Assembly (NCBI GenBank): GCA_030710605.1
Contig: CP092882.1
Location: 18,100,316-18,164,315, forward strand
From: Cordylochernes scorpioides
Lineage: Eukaryota > Arthropoda > Arachnida > Pseudoscorpiones > Chernetidae
Length of the DNA: 64,000 nt
Reading direction: 5' to 3'
Shown: piece by piece, positions 52,604-62,700 of the stretch
How the letters are laid out: the number at the start of each line of letters is the position of its first letter
How positions within the stretch are numbered: the stretch's first letter is position 1
Notes under the pieces: generated by a model
Seen by the model: only the letters and a program-made list of their open reading frames with translations
Told to the model about the DNA's origin: nothing
Database searches by the model: none
Program-made: the position numbers and the translations under genes

Positions 52604-53044
52604 TTGCTTTTGTTCTGACTTTTATATATGTTTATAGGAATATATTTATTTTATGGTCCCCTATTGAAAAAATCCAAAATGATATTTTTAATGCATTGTA
52701 CCTCACAAAATATCCAACTATCGATAATTTTTGTTATTTTACATCATCGACTCGTATATATTAATCTATTAAAGCTAATTTTCCAATAATTATCCCACTT
52801 ACAACAATGGTTTTATATTAAGAAACTTAAAGAAAAGTTATATTTGTCAGAACGATCTCTGGATACCGACTTTCCTTGCACAATATCTATTTGATTATAT
52901 TTGATTTTATTAAATTCCTGAATTTCTCCGCAAGCATTATTCTTATATTCTATTTTTATAAAATAAAAGGATTTAAAAACGCGAATGTTTCTTCTATACA
53001 TAAAACGAACTTCTACTGTCCTTACTGCGATGAAAAAAATATAT

Positions 53045-53111
53045 TGGGAGGGCTTGGCTCATCAGTGGTGAACCCTCCCAGCGGTTTCGCCAATTTAATC
53101 TACCAGACCGC
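53045..53111 (-). ncRNA. Strand-permuted hammerhead, U-A subfamily
   Basis: Minus strand: GCGGTC^TGGT, AGATTAAA, TTGGC-GAAA-CCGC, TGGGAGGGTTC, ACCA-CTGATGA-GCCAA, G, CCCTCCCA. All core positions are intact. Stem II is TTGGC:GCCAA, the compensatory partner of CTGGC:GCCAG at 23908. H17 is C. Confidence 0.6.
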
Positions 53112-53418
53112 TTCTCAGAGCTCTAATACTGTATTGGATCATTCTGCTTTTATATGCTACACTGAAGGATGGAATCTTAGAAATGGTTTTCAAGTAAACT
53201 ATGGACATAAGTTTATAGGACAGTAGAATTACATTCAAATATTTGCTTCGAGCAATGCTCTTCAGCAAACTATAAAGACAAGGCCATTAGGAATAAATTA
53301 ACACAAAGCAATAACGCGCCATCTATACATATAAAATAAAAGGATTTAAAAACGCGAGGATGTTTCTTCTATACATAAAACGAACTTCTACTGTCCTTAC
53401 TGCGATGAAAAAATATAT

Positions 53419-53466
53419 TGGGAGGGCTTGGCTCATCAGTGGTGAACCCTCCCAGCGGTTTCGCCT
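53419..53466 (-). ncRNA. Permuted hammerhead, truncated copy
   Basis: Minus strand begins TAGATAGGCGAAACCGC then TTCACCACTGATGAGCCAAG. The GCGGTC^TGGT strand is missing. Mirrored at 53803-53850. Confidence 0.6.
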
Positions 53467-53585
53467 ATCTAAACTGTCCTATAAGCTTATGTCCATAGTT
53501 TACTTGAAAACCATTTCTAAGATTCCATCCTTCAGTGTAGCATATAAAAGCAGAATGATCCAATACAGTATTAGAGCTCTGAGGA

Positions 53586-53652
53586 GCGGTCTGGTAGATT
53601 AAATTGGCGAAACCGCTGGGAGGGTTCACCACTGATGAGCCAAGCCCTCCCA
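53586..53652 (+). ncRNA. Strand-permuted hammerhead at the palindrome centre
   Basis: GCGGTC at 53586-53591, TTGGC at 53604, GAAA, CTGATGA at 53632, CCCTCCCA at 53645-53652. Complete core. It overlaps its minus-strand mirror copy, sharing the GGGAGGG...CCCTCCC centre. Confidence 0.6.
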
Positions 53653-53683
53653 GCGGTTTCGCCAATTTAATCTACCAGACCGC
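53617..53683 (-). ncRNA. Mirror copy of the central permuted hammerhead
   Basis: Reverse complement of this interval has GCGGTC^TGGT, the GAAA strand and GGGAGGG intact; its CTGATGA-side sequence is replaced by the inverse arm, so only part of the core can form. Confidence 0.45.
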
Positions 53684-53802
53684 TCCTCAGAGCTCTAATA
53701 CTGTATTGGATCATTCTGCTTTTATATGCTACACTGAAGGATGGAATCTTAGAAATGGTTTTCAAGTAAACTATGGACATAAGCTTATAGGACAGTTTAG
53801 AT

Positions 53803-53850
53803 AGGCGAAACCGCTGGGAGGGTTCACCACTGATGAGCCAAGCCCTCCCA
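53803..53850 (+). ncRNA. Permuted hammerhead, truncated mirror copy
   Basis: TAGATAGGCGAAACCGC, TTCACCACTGATGAGCCAAG; mirror of 53419-53466. Confidence 0.6.
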
Positions 53851-54099
53851 ATATATTTTTTCATCGCAGTAAGGACAGTAGAAGTTCGTTTTATGTATAG
53901 AAGAAACATTCGCGTTTTTAAATCCTTTTATTTTATATGTATAGATGGCGCGTTATTGCTTTGTGTTAATTTATTCCTAATGGCCTTGTCTATATAGTTT
54001 GCTGAAGAGCATTGCTCGAAGCAAATATTTGAATGTAATTCTACTGTCCTATAAGCTTATGTCCATAGTTTACTTGAAAACCATTTCTAAGATTCCATC

Positions 54100-54155
54100 C
54101 TTCAGTGTAGCATATAAAAGCAGTATGATCCAATACAGTATTAGAGCTCTGAGAA
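54100..54155 (+). promoter_or_regulatory. Candidate promoter/leader of the permuted-hammerhead element
   Basis: CATATAAAAGCAG (TATA-like) lies about 45 bp before GCGGTC, followed by CAATACAGTATTAGAGCTCT. The same layout occurs before the 53586, 53045 and 33923 copies (ATATATATAAACAG, TTTTAGAGCTCT), so the leader is part of the element. Confidence 0.4.
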
Positions 54156-54222
54156 GCGGTCTGGTAGATTAAATTGGCGAAACCGCTGGGAGGGTTCACC
54201 ACTGATGAGCCAAGCCCTCCCA
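54156..54222 (+). ncRNA. Strand-permuted hammerhead, U-A subfamily
   Basis: Identical in core and stems to the 53045 copy: GCGGTC^TGGT, TTGGC-GAAA-CCGC, ACCA-CTGATGA-GCCAA, CCCTCCCA. Followed by TTTTTTCATCGCAGTAAGGA, CAGTAGAAG and, at 54315, AGATGGCGCGTTATTGC. Confidence 0.6.
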
Positions 54223-54319
54223 ATATATTTTTTCATCGCAGTAAGGACAGTAGAAGTTCGTTTTATGTATAGAAGAAACATTCGCGTTTTTAAATCCTTT
54301 TATTTTATATGTATAGATG

Positions 54320-55440
54320 GCGCGTTATTGCTTTGTGTTAATATTCTATTTTAAAAAAGAAAATTTAGCGAAAATAGATAGTATACAAATATTCTGAACA
54401 ACTTCCAAGATTGGAGCCCAAACTATTTTCCAACTTCTATAATCCACAATGAATATTACATCACCAGGACTTAGACTCCGCTATTCTTTGAAATTGCAAA
54501 TCTTATTCGATTCAGAGTGAAAATTTGGCCAGCTATCATTCAAAAAGACATTTGTAACAAAGAGATGGACAATTGATTCGAAATCCTTGTAAAAATAAGA
54601 CATCAAAACCTTGTATTCAAAAAGTGTCATATCAAACTTTGGTAATATAACCCTTAAAAAAAGAAAAAAAAAGCACCACTAAACACTTATGATGTTTTCA
54701 ACAATTCGTCAAATTAATCGAATAATTTTTGGGGACCTTTATGAAATCAGTAGATTACGCGAAATATGATTTCTATTTGAAATTTCTTCAAAATCATCAC
54801 CAATTTTTGGCATGTTTAAAAACTGGAGGAATATGAAAAGTTCTAGGAATGTTCTAAAAAACCTTTTAATGGATCAGAATCTTTGCTCCACCGCATCACT
54901 ATTTCTTACCTCCTTTATCAAAGAATAATGGTCTCCTATTTACTCTTCCTAAACACTGACGCTCTATTACATATAAAGTTTAACAACTATATTCCAGGGA
55001 TAAAGTGGATGTGTGGTCGTATTAGTATTAGAACTATTTCTAATTTTGTATTGTAAAATATCGGAGCCACCTAAAAGTAAAATATTATGGAAAGAGCTTT
55101 ATATAACAAGTGTATTTAACATCAACTTTGGATAAAATTTTAAAACATATTTTCTTTCTTGATATTATTTTTTTAATGAAATGCACTAATAACGACACAT
55201 CAATTTATTACATTATAGCTGGTATTCCGAAGTTATAGCTTCCATTACGCTCAAATTTTCAGAAAAGTGTTTTACTATTTCCTGTCTGGCTTACATAAAT
55301 ATCATCAATCGATAATGCATTAGACTTTAGAGTATACAATATCATATTTTAGATTACATAGTGAAAATGTAAATTTTGAAATAAAATTTATTAATCAGAA
55401 TGTTTCTTTTTCAAATAAAGCCAACATTCTATTGGACTTA
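54320..55440. other. AT-rich stretch, nothing recognised
   Basis: No exon, repeat family or RNA identified. Confidence 0.4.
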
Positions 55441-55452
55441 GGCGATGAAATA

Positions 55453-55520
55453 TTGGGAGAGCTTGACTCATCATTGGTGAACCTTCCCAATAGTTTCGCC
55501 AATTTAATAAACCAGACCGC
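55453..55520 (-). ncRNA. Permuted hammerhead, older copy
   Basis: Minus strand: GCGGTC^TGGT, TTATTAAA, TTGGC-GAAA-CTAT, TTC-ACCA-ATGATGA-GTCAA. C3 is A and stem III is broken; leader TCTCTAAAAAGCGG is present. Confidence 0.6.
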
Positions 55521-55524
55521 TTTT

Positions 55525-56680
55525 TAGAGATTTAATACTATATTAGACAAATTTGTTTTTATATTTTTGACACTGAAGAGTAGAATTTCTTAGTTATGGT
55601 ATATAATCAAACAATAGACATAAGCTTTAGAACAGTGTATACTTAAATACAAATAGTAGATTAAGCACTGTGTGTCCAATAATTTTTAATATTCACATTA
55701 GATCTCAGCATACTGCGCGGGATTGTATAATTGCGTATAAGTAAAAAAATTCAATTTCTGTCTGACTTTGTTTGAAATTTTCAGCCATTTTGATAGCTAA
55801 CTCAAACAAAAGAGCCATTCATAGAGAAGTAGATTTTTTACATTCAAATTTTAAAAGATGAAGAAAGGACCTCTAAATGAATGATTCCAATCGATGAGTG
55901 TATGGTAAGGTAAGTAGATCAGATATTTTCCTTAGAATAGTGATATAATAGTTTTTGAATAGAAGAAATACATTGAACTATGATAAGCATACAAGAAGAT
56001 CAAAATCATCTAGAATATCTTAAATATAGAAAAGTGAATGAATTTGTGGCAAAAATCACTGTGCTTCACTTATATTTAGAGAAGTTATTTTAATCTTAAT
56101 CGCTGTAACAAATGTATTAAAGCTAGATGTGTTTATTAAAAAGATTTTTATTATATATAACTCTATATATAAATTTGAAGAAAATTTGCACATCAAAACA
56201 CTAAGTTATTATTTATTAATATTATTATATTAACCTTCAAGGGTGGTAACAAGCATATAAAAGTAAAATGGCTTGATGTTAAAAATATATACATTTTAAA
56301 ATAAATTATGTATAATGTAAACCACGTTTAAATAGGTTTTTAAAATGTTAATTTTACATTTACATATTACTAGATCTCTTGTTTCTCTTCTTGCACTTAA
56401 AAGAGAATTCAAATGATTTAGGTAGCCTTTGAAAGCAATTAAAAAAATAAATTGAACAATGCGAAAATAATTATTCTATGATTGTATGCACATAGCAATA
56501 TATAAAACATTTTAGGAAATTTTTAGCGAAGTTTTATAAATGAAAAATCACAACAGAAATAGCTTGAAAAAACTAGCTTGAATCTGGCAACCTTTCTTCT
56601 TTGTTTTGATTGCTGTTTTGAAATGATTAAAGTTTCGTTGTGCCCGATTTTAAAGCTTTTTATCAAATAAACTATACTTT
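55525..56680. other. AT-rich stretch, nothing recognised
   Basis: No gene or repeat recognised; presumably intergenic upstream of the 56688 gene. Confidence 0.4.
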
Positions 56681-56687
56681 GTGAAAA

Positions 56688-56732
56688 ATGTTTAAGCTAG
56701 ACGATGACGATCTATTTAATTTTGATGATCAG
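56688..56732 (+). CDS. HROB-like exon 1
   Basis: ATG, 15 codons (MFKLDDDDLFNFDDQ), donor GTACCT. Linked to exon 2 by phase 0 and by the way FDDQ-EFHEL reads like the HROB start; the 3.7 kb intron contains the Mutator-like element and SINEs. Confidence 0.5.
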
Positions 56733-59700
56733 GTACCTTTTTGGCTTTCTGCTTCAATTTTTGTTTTGATCGTCTGGTTTTATCTTGCACATTTGGCGCT
56801 ACTAATCTCATCATAAGGTCTTTCGAGTAGTCATTTTTTATTAGTTTATTTCTATTTCACGTTATATATTAAATAACACTTGCTTTAAAAATACGAAGAG
56901 ATACATATTTGCACTAGTTCTTAGACCCATTAAATTTCTATAGATCAGAGTAAGAGATCGATTTAATGGTGAGTTCCCAGAAAAGGTTAACTTTGGTAGG
57001 CGGCGCTGTACGTTGACACCGCCGTACCTTCGAGCCGTTTTACACGAGTTAAAGCGAAGATTTTGGACGTAGTGATTTTTACATTTCGATCTTTTATATT
57101 AATATATATATACTTACTATTTAGAATTATTTTCTAAAAACGAACATTATTTTTTTTTATTATCTGAAACTAACCTAATTCAACTTATCTAAAACTAACC
57201 TTATTTAGCGATTAAACTAACATAATTTAACCTATTTGAATCTAACCTCATATACACTTTTACACTACCTCTTCATTTCAAAATTAAATTAAAATAAGTT
57301 TTTATATTAAATAATAACATTTTTAAAAATCGACTTTCTGGTTCACACTTTTGTATCTAATCAATTATATATTTTTTATTTCTCTCTATAAAAAAAAATC
57401 TCATTATAGTTTAGATTAAAATTTTTCAAGTGGCATATTTTCAAGTCATATATTTATACACAAGTTTTATATTTATTTTACAAATATTGTATAATATGTG
57501 ATTAATAAACTTTATAAAATAAATATTACTACATTTTTAATAACATGACGTTATGTTATATTCCAATAGGTAAAATAGGTCAGTTTCAGACTGGTTATAA
57601 ATTAGGTTAGATTAAGGTGTGTTATAAAAAGGTTAGTTTCATTAATTAAAATAGATTAGATTCAGATAGGTTATATTAGGTTAGTTTAATCTCTAAATTA
57701 GGTTAGTTTTAGATAAGTTGAATTAGGTTAGTTTCAGTTAATTCAAAAAAATAATGTTCGTTTTTAGAAAAATTAGTTCAATATTTTATTTGTAAAAATT
57801 GTATTTTTTTAACTGTTAAATCTTTTTTAAAATTATAATTTAAACTTATATATTTAAATTGGTAAAATTCAAAGTATTTCACCGAAATTGTATTTTTAAA
57901 ACGTGTAAAACGCCTCGAAGGTACGGCGGTGGCAACGTACAGCGCCGGCTACCAAAGTTAACCTTTTCTGGGAACTCACCCGATTTAATAATATTCATAG
58001 TTAAATTTCATTTAAAATGTGCAACTTATATAAAAAAAATTGAATTAAATGACTAATTATATATATATATATTTTTAAAGCATTTAAGTGGCTTACTACC
58101 TATTATTCCAAGGAATTAGACATCCTGCAGTGCTGTGGCTTAGTCAAGATCTATAAAATAATGCCTTTTAAGTCACTAAGTCTTTGCCTACAGAAGCTGA
58201 CAAGCTGATAAAAGGATAAGGAAAATAAAAAGTGAGATACTCATTTCAGCTGACCATTGGCAATTGCATTATTCTACGCTAGATTTACTCGCAGTAAACA
58301 AAATTTATCCATTTCAAAATCAACCCAGCCTAACCTAAACTAACATTATTTAACCAAACTGAACTTAACCTAGTGTATTGATATACTCAGAGGCACATTG
58401 CCATCATGTGATCTGTAGAAATGAGTATCTCACAAAAAAAAAAAATTGTCATTTCACATTTTAATTATGTCATTCAACATCTTTGGGTTGTTGAAGTTTC
58501 AAAAATAATAGCAACTCAATCCTCAGAAGTTTTTTAGGGGGGTCGGTGGAAGGCTGGTATAAACCATTGGTTTTCGACCGCTACGACCCGGGTTCGATTC
58601 CCGCATTGGGCACTTTTTTTCTGATTAAAAAAAAAAATGCTCCAATGGCCCCCGATTCTTGCAAAAGTCCAAACCACCAGTGAGTGCAAGTAACCAAACA
58701 GGGCTTTGGCACATTTATTTGTAAGGGCAAAGTCGAACTGCTTTTCACATCTGTAGACATGTGGTGCACTTACAGTAAAAGCAGTCGCCTTCTTCTACCC
58801 ACCATGATTATCATGGCCTGTACCACGTGTACTAGGGATAAGCAAAAAAAAAAAGAAGTTTTTTATAATTAAACATCCAGGTAGTTAACAAAATCAATAT
58901 ATGTCAGAAGAAAGCTGTTGACCAATCTGTTGTAGCTGTAAACAACTTCTTTGATTTGTTGGTTAACTTTGATGATTCAGTTTAGCCCTATATTATTGAC
59001 TGTATTGACTCATCCATTGATGAGCACTACTCTTCCCTGGCAGACATAATCAAAAGTCTCAAGCTTTACAAGCTTGATACCTTAGTGTGATTGAGTGGAG
59101 ATAAGAAAGAAGGAGAAGAGAGTCTAGCCATTTAATTATATTTTCTTTACAGCAGAGACTTTCAAAATTAGCAACAATAAAAAAAAAATATTTATGATGT
59201 ACAATAAATGGCATTACAGTAGAACCTCAATGAGAGAACATCTCTCTACAAAAGACATTTTTATTATTTAATTGCTCTTCGGTAAGAAGACACCTCTCCC
59301 TAAAAGACAATTTGACCCCACAACTAGGTATTGTCTTTAATAGAAAAGTTGTATTGAGTAATAATGATTTAAAAAAAAAGGATTTAAACACACAAGCTAA
59401 TAAGACTAAATCCAAATAAATAAATATGTGAAGTTTTGGTAACAGTTTTGTTACTGAAACATCACACACTATAAAATTATTTGGATTAAGTCTTTATTTC
59501 TTATATCTATAATCCAAATTGTGCTTTATCATAATAGAGAAGGGGGGGGTCAGTGGAAGGATGGCCTAAACTGTTGGTTTTCAACCGCTACGACCTGGGT
59601 TCGATTCACGCATTGGGCACTTTTTTCTGATTAAAAAAAAATTCTCCAATGACCCCCGATTCTTACAAAAAAAAACCACCTGCGAGTGCAAGTAACCAAA

Positions 59701-62700
59701 CGGGGCTCTGGCACATTTGTAAGTGCAAAGTCGATCTGCTTTTCACATGTGTAGACATGTGGTGCACTTACAGTAAAAGCAGTTGCCTACTTCTACCCAC
59801 CATGATTATCATGGCCTGTACCACGTGTACTAGGGATAAGCAAAAAAAAAAAAATCCAAATTGTGCTTTATCATACAAGAGAGGTAGTGAGGGAAGTTTA
59901 CAGAGAGAGTAACAGAATATAAATATAAAAATTTGCTAATATTATAATCCCTTTGGTGTAAAATTATAAATAAAATACAATTCTCACTGAGGGAAGAGAG
60001 AATTTTTTTTATCACAACAATTAAAGCTTTTGGCTGTAACAGCTCTTCAACAGGTATTATTACTATATTAAAAAAAAGGTATTATGGTGTGTGTGTGTGT
60101 GTGTGTGTGATAAAAAAAAAAGAAATTTTTCTCTCAACAAATTGTATTTTATATATAAATCTAAAAATTGATACAGTAGAACCTCCCTTTAGCAGACACC
60201 TCTCTACAAAGGACAGTTTTCATTTTTAAAATTGCCATTTTTACAATTTAGCAACTCTCTGGTAAGAGGACACCTCTCTCTAAAGGACACTTTGGCTCTG
60301 TAATTAGGTGTCCTTTAAAGGGATATTCTACTGTAATCTGTTAATGAAATGATGAACATGTTTGGTACAATATATTTACTACAGTGTGTGTGTGTGTTGT
60401 TGAGCTCAGGAGTTCCATGAGTTGATCACAGCATCCTCTAAGTTGGCAGAAGACACCAACAAGGAGAATGCCAGAGATCTCCAGGGGAGAGAACAGTCCT
60501 CCAGATGTAATACCAAGGAGAGTACTTTGGGGCTGGGAATCCACAGTGCTGTGGTGAAAAAGACAGATTTAAATGATGCACCACCAGCATCAGCAAGGGA
60601 CAAACCTTTCAACTTCACCCCTCAGCCAAGAACTCCTCTGTACTCCCCCATCCACAGTGTGACTGTACAGCGCTCCAGCCTGGATGTCCTCCCACACACT
60701 CCTCAGAGAAAGAGAGCGTTCAATGAGCAGCCGTCAGCCACTCACAGTAAAGTACAGAGGGTGGACAGTTCCCCAGTTGTCAAGACAGTGCTGTCTCCCT
60801 TCAACCTCCCTGCAGTCAGAGCAGACACTCCCAAGAGGAAGTTTCCAGGGCCAGCCGGACTTCTGCCTCGGTTGGTAGGTTTGACTTGAGGTGTTTGACC
60901 CTGGTCCTAATCCCCCCTGTTGTAGCCATCTGGGAGCAGCCTGCAGTCTCTCCGCACCAAAGCATCCTCCACAGAACTTATCCCAGATGCACCTGCTCCT
61001 ATCCTAGAGGTAGGCCTTCTATTCTACCACCAAATGGCCTTATTTCATCACATCCCCTATCTCTAAAGTACCAGAACCCCACACCAAGAGCATGTGCAGA
61101 AAATGATCAATCCATTATGGAATAGCTAGGTAGATTTTAAGATATGAATGCGATACCTTTTTGTTTTCATAGAAATTTAGTGAAAGAAGTGGGGTATTTT
61201 TTTGCTAATGCAAAATATTGTTACACCAGGTTGTAGTTTTGAAAGGTCATCGACCTTGATTTTTTCCTCCTTTGTGTAATATAAGTTATACATTTATATG
61301 TTTCTTGACCAGGTTTCTATAATTAAAGAAAATGAAAAATACCTTATTGTTATGTTTATTTATTTGTTATTCTCCAAGTCTTTGCATCCATTCTCACGCC
61401 GACATTCAAAGTGGTTTGTCATCACCTTAGCATCAACAAGTGTATTTGCCAATAAACACACAAGGGGGTCGGTGGAAGGATGGTCTAAACCGTTTGGTTT
61501 TCAACCACTACGACCCGGGTTCGATTCCCGCATTGGACACTTTCTGATTTAAAAAAAAAATGCTCCAATGACCCCCGATTCTTGCAAAAGTCCAACCCCA
61601 GCTGCGAGTGCAAGTAACCAAACGGGGCTCTGGAATTAGTAAGTGCAAAGTCGAACTGCTTTTCACATGTGTAGACATGTGGTGCGCTTACAGTAAAAGC
61701 AGTCGCTAACTACCCACCATGATTATCATGGCCTGTACCACGTGTACTAGGGATAAGCAAAAAAAAAAACACACACATAGCTGTATACACTTTAATAATG
61801 ACTGGTATACTGCTGATTCCATTTTTTTTTGTTTGTTTCAATAAATATTTCTTGATCTAGGCCAAGGATTTTTTATAAATAAACTTTGAAATAGATGTGA
61901 ATCTCCTAGATATTAATTAAATAATGCAACAGGTTTCTGGAGATGTGTTTATTTTGATTTTTTTATTACATTCTCAAGCTTTCGGACATTTCTGCCTTAC
62001 TACAGGATTATGAAATGAACAATGATGAAACTCTGTCAGATGCTAACTAGCTCCTATAGAATCCTATCCTGTAGAAGGGCAGAAATGCCTAAAAACTTGG
62101 GAATGCAATGGAAAATCAAAAGAAACTCATCTCCAGAAGCTTGTTGTTCATCATTTGATCAATAAATAAACTTCATAATTATTTTGACAATACATATTTA
62201 TTATGATATATATCATCAAAATATTATCACTACATAACTTACTGAGGGTTCACCACTGATGAGCCAAGCCTTCAAATAATTTTTATCGTTTCAGTAAATT
62301 CTGTAGAGATGATATTTTGATAATATATATCATAAGAAACATTCTTCCAAAAAAAAAGGCAAATGGAATTATAATTATATTTTATTAATATGCAGTTCAC
62401 TTATTTAGCATAGTGTCTTGCTACTCCCCCACAATTATGATAATCACGAGTTTCTCATTATTTAGGGAAACCAGTGTTTCTTGAAATTTTGACATGCCTT
62501 CAAGAAAATAAGACCTAGTCCAAATAAATTAATAGTGTGTGACGTTTTGGGAACAACGTTGTTACCATCATCAGACAAAAGAATTAATGACTGGGTATAG
62601 GGATTGAAGTAAACATGGATTCATTGAATTTATTCTTTTGTCTGATGATGGTAACAACGCTGTTACCAAAACGTCACACACTATTAATTTATTTGGATTA

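Larger units (their letters stand above)
46502..52625 (+). mobile_element. L1/Tx1-like LINE, nearly full length
   Basis: The 5' end abuts the ACAT microsatellite (CACTGACCGTGCGGCCACGC). ORF1 (46713-48153, one frameshift) is followed by a 0.9 kb spacer with tandem repeats. ORF2 (about 49258-52570, one frameshift) has EN and RT, and AATAAA lies at 52598. No clear target duplication. Probably a recently dead or polymorphic copy, since each ORF needs only one shift. Confidence 0.85.
52958..54312. repeat. 1.35-kb palindrome built from permuted-hammerhead units
   Basis: Symmetry centre 53634/53635. Each arm of about 677 bp matches the other almost base for base: 80-codon ORFs at 53360 (+) and 53667 (-) have the same translation, as do 66-codon ORFs at 53465 (-) and 53604 (+). 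Each arm holds further inverted copies of a 120-bp leader (GTCCATAGTTTACTTGAAAA, ATATAAAAGCAG) and of the ribozyme, so the structure is nested. Outer ends read ACACAAAGCAATAACGCGCC inside the left arm and its inverse on the right. Confidence 0.93.

Noticed and set aside
53632..53638. C/D-box snoRNA reading of TGATGA in the same repeat
   Set aside because: No D box or terminal stem at suitable spacing, and the context matches the hammerhead core much better.
52876..54223. Repeated 60-116 codon ORFs sharing the same peptide
   Set aside because: They are translations of the palindromic ribozyme repeats on alternating strands; no codon bias, domain or splice support.
60060..60120. Possible regulatory (GT)n element
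   Set aside because: Simple microsatellite; nothing indicates regulation.
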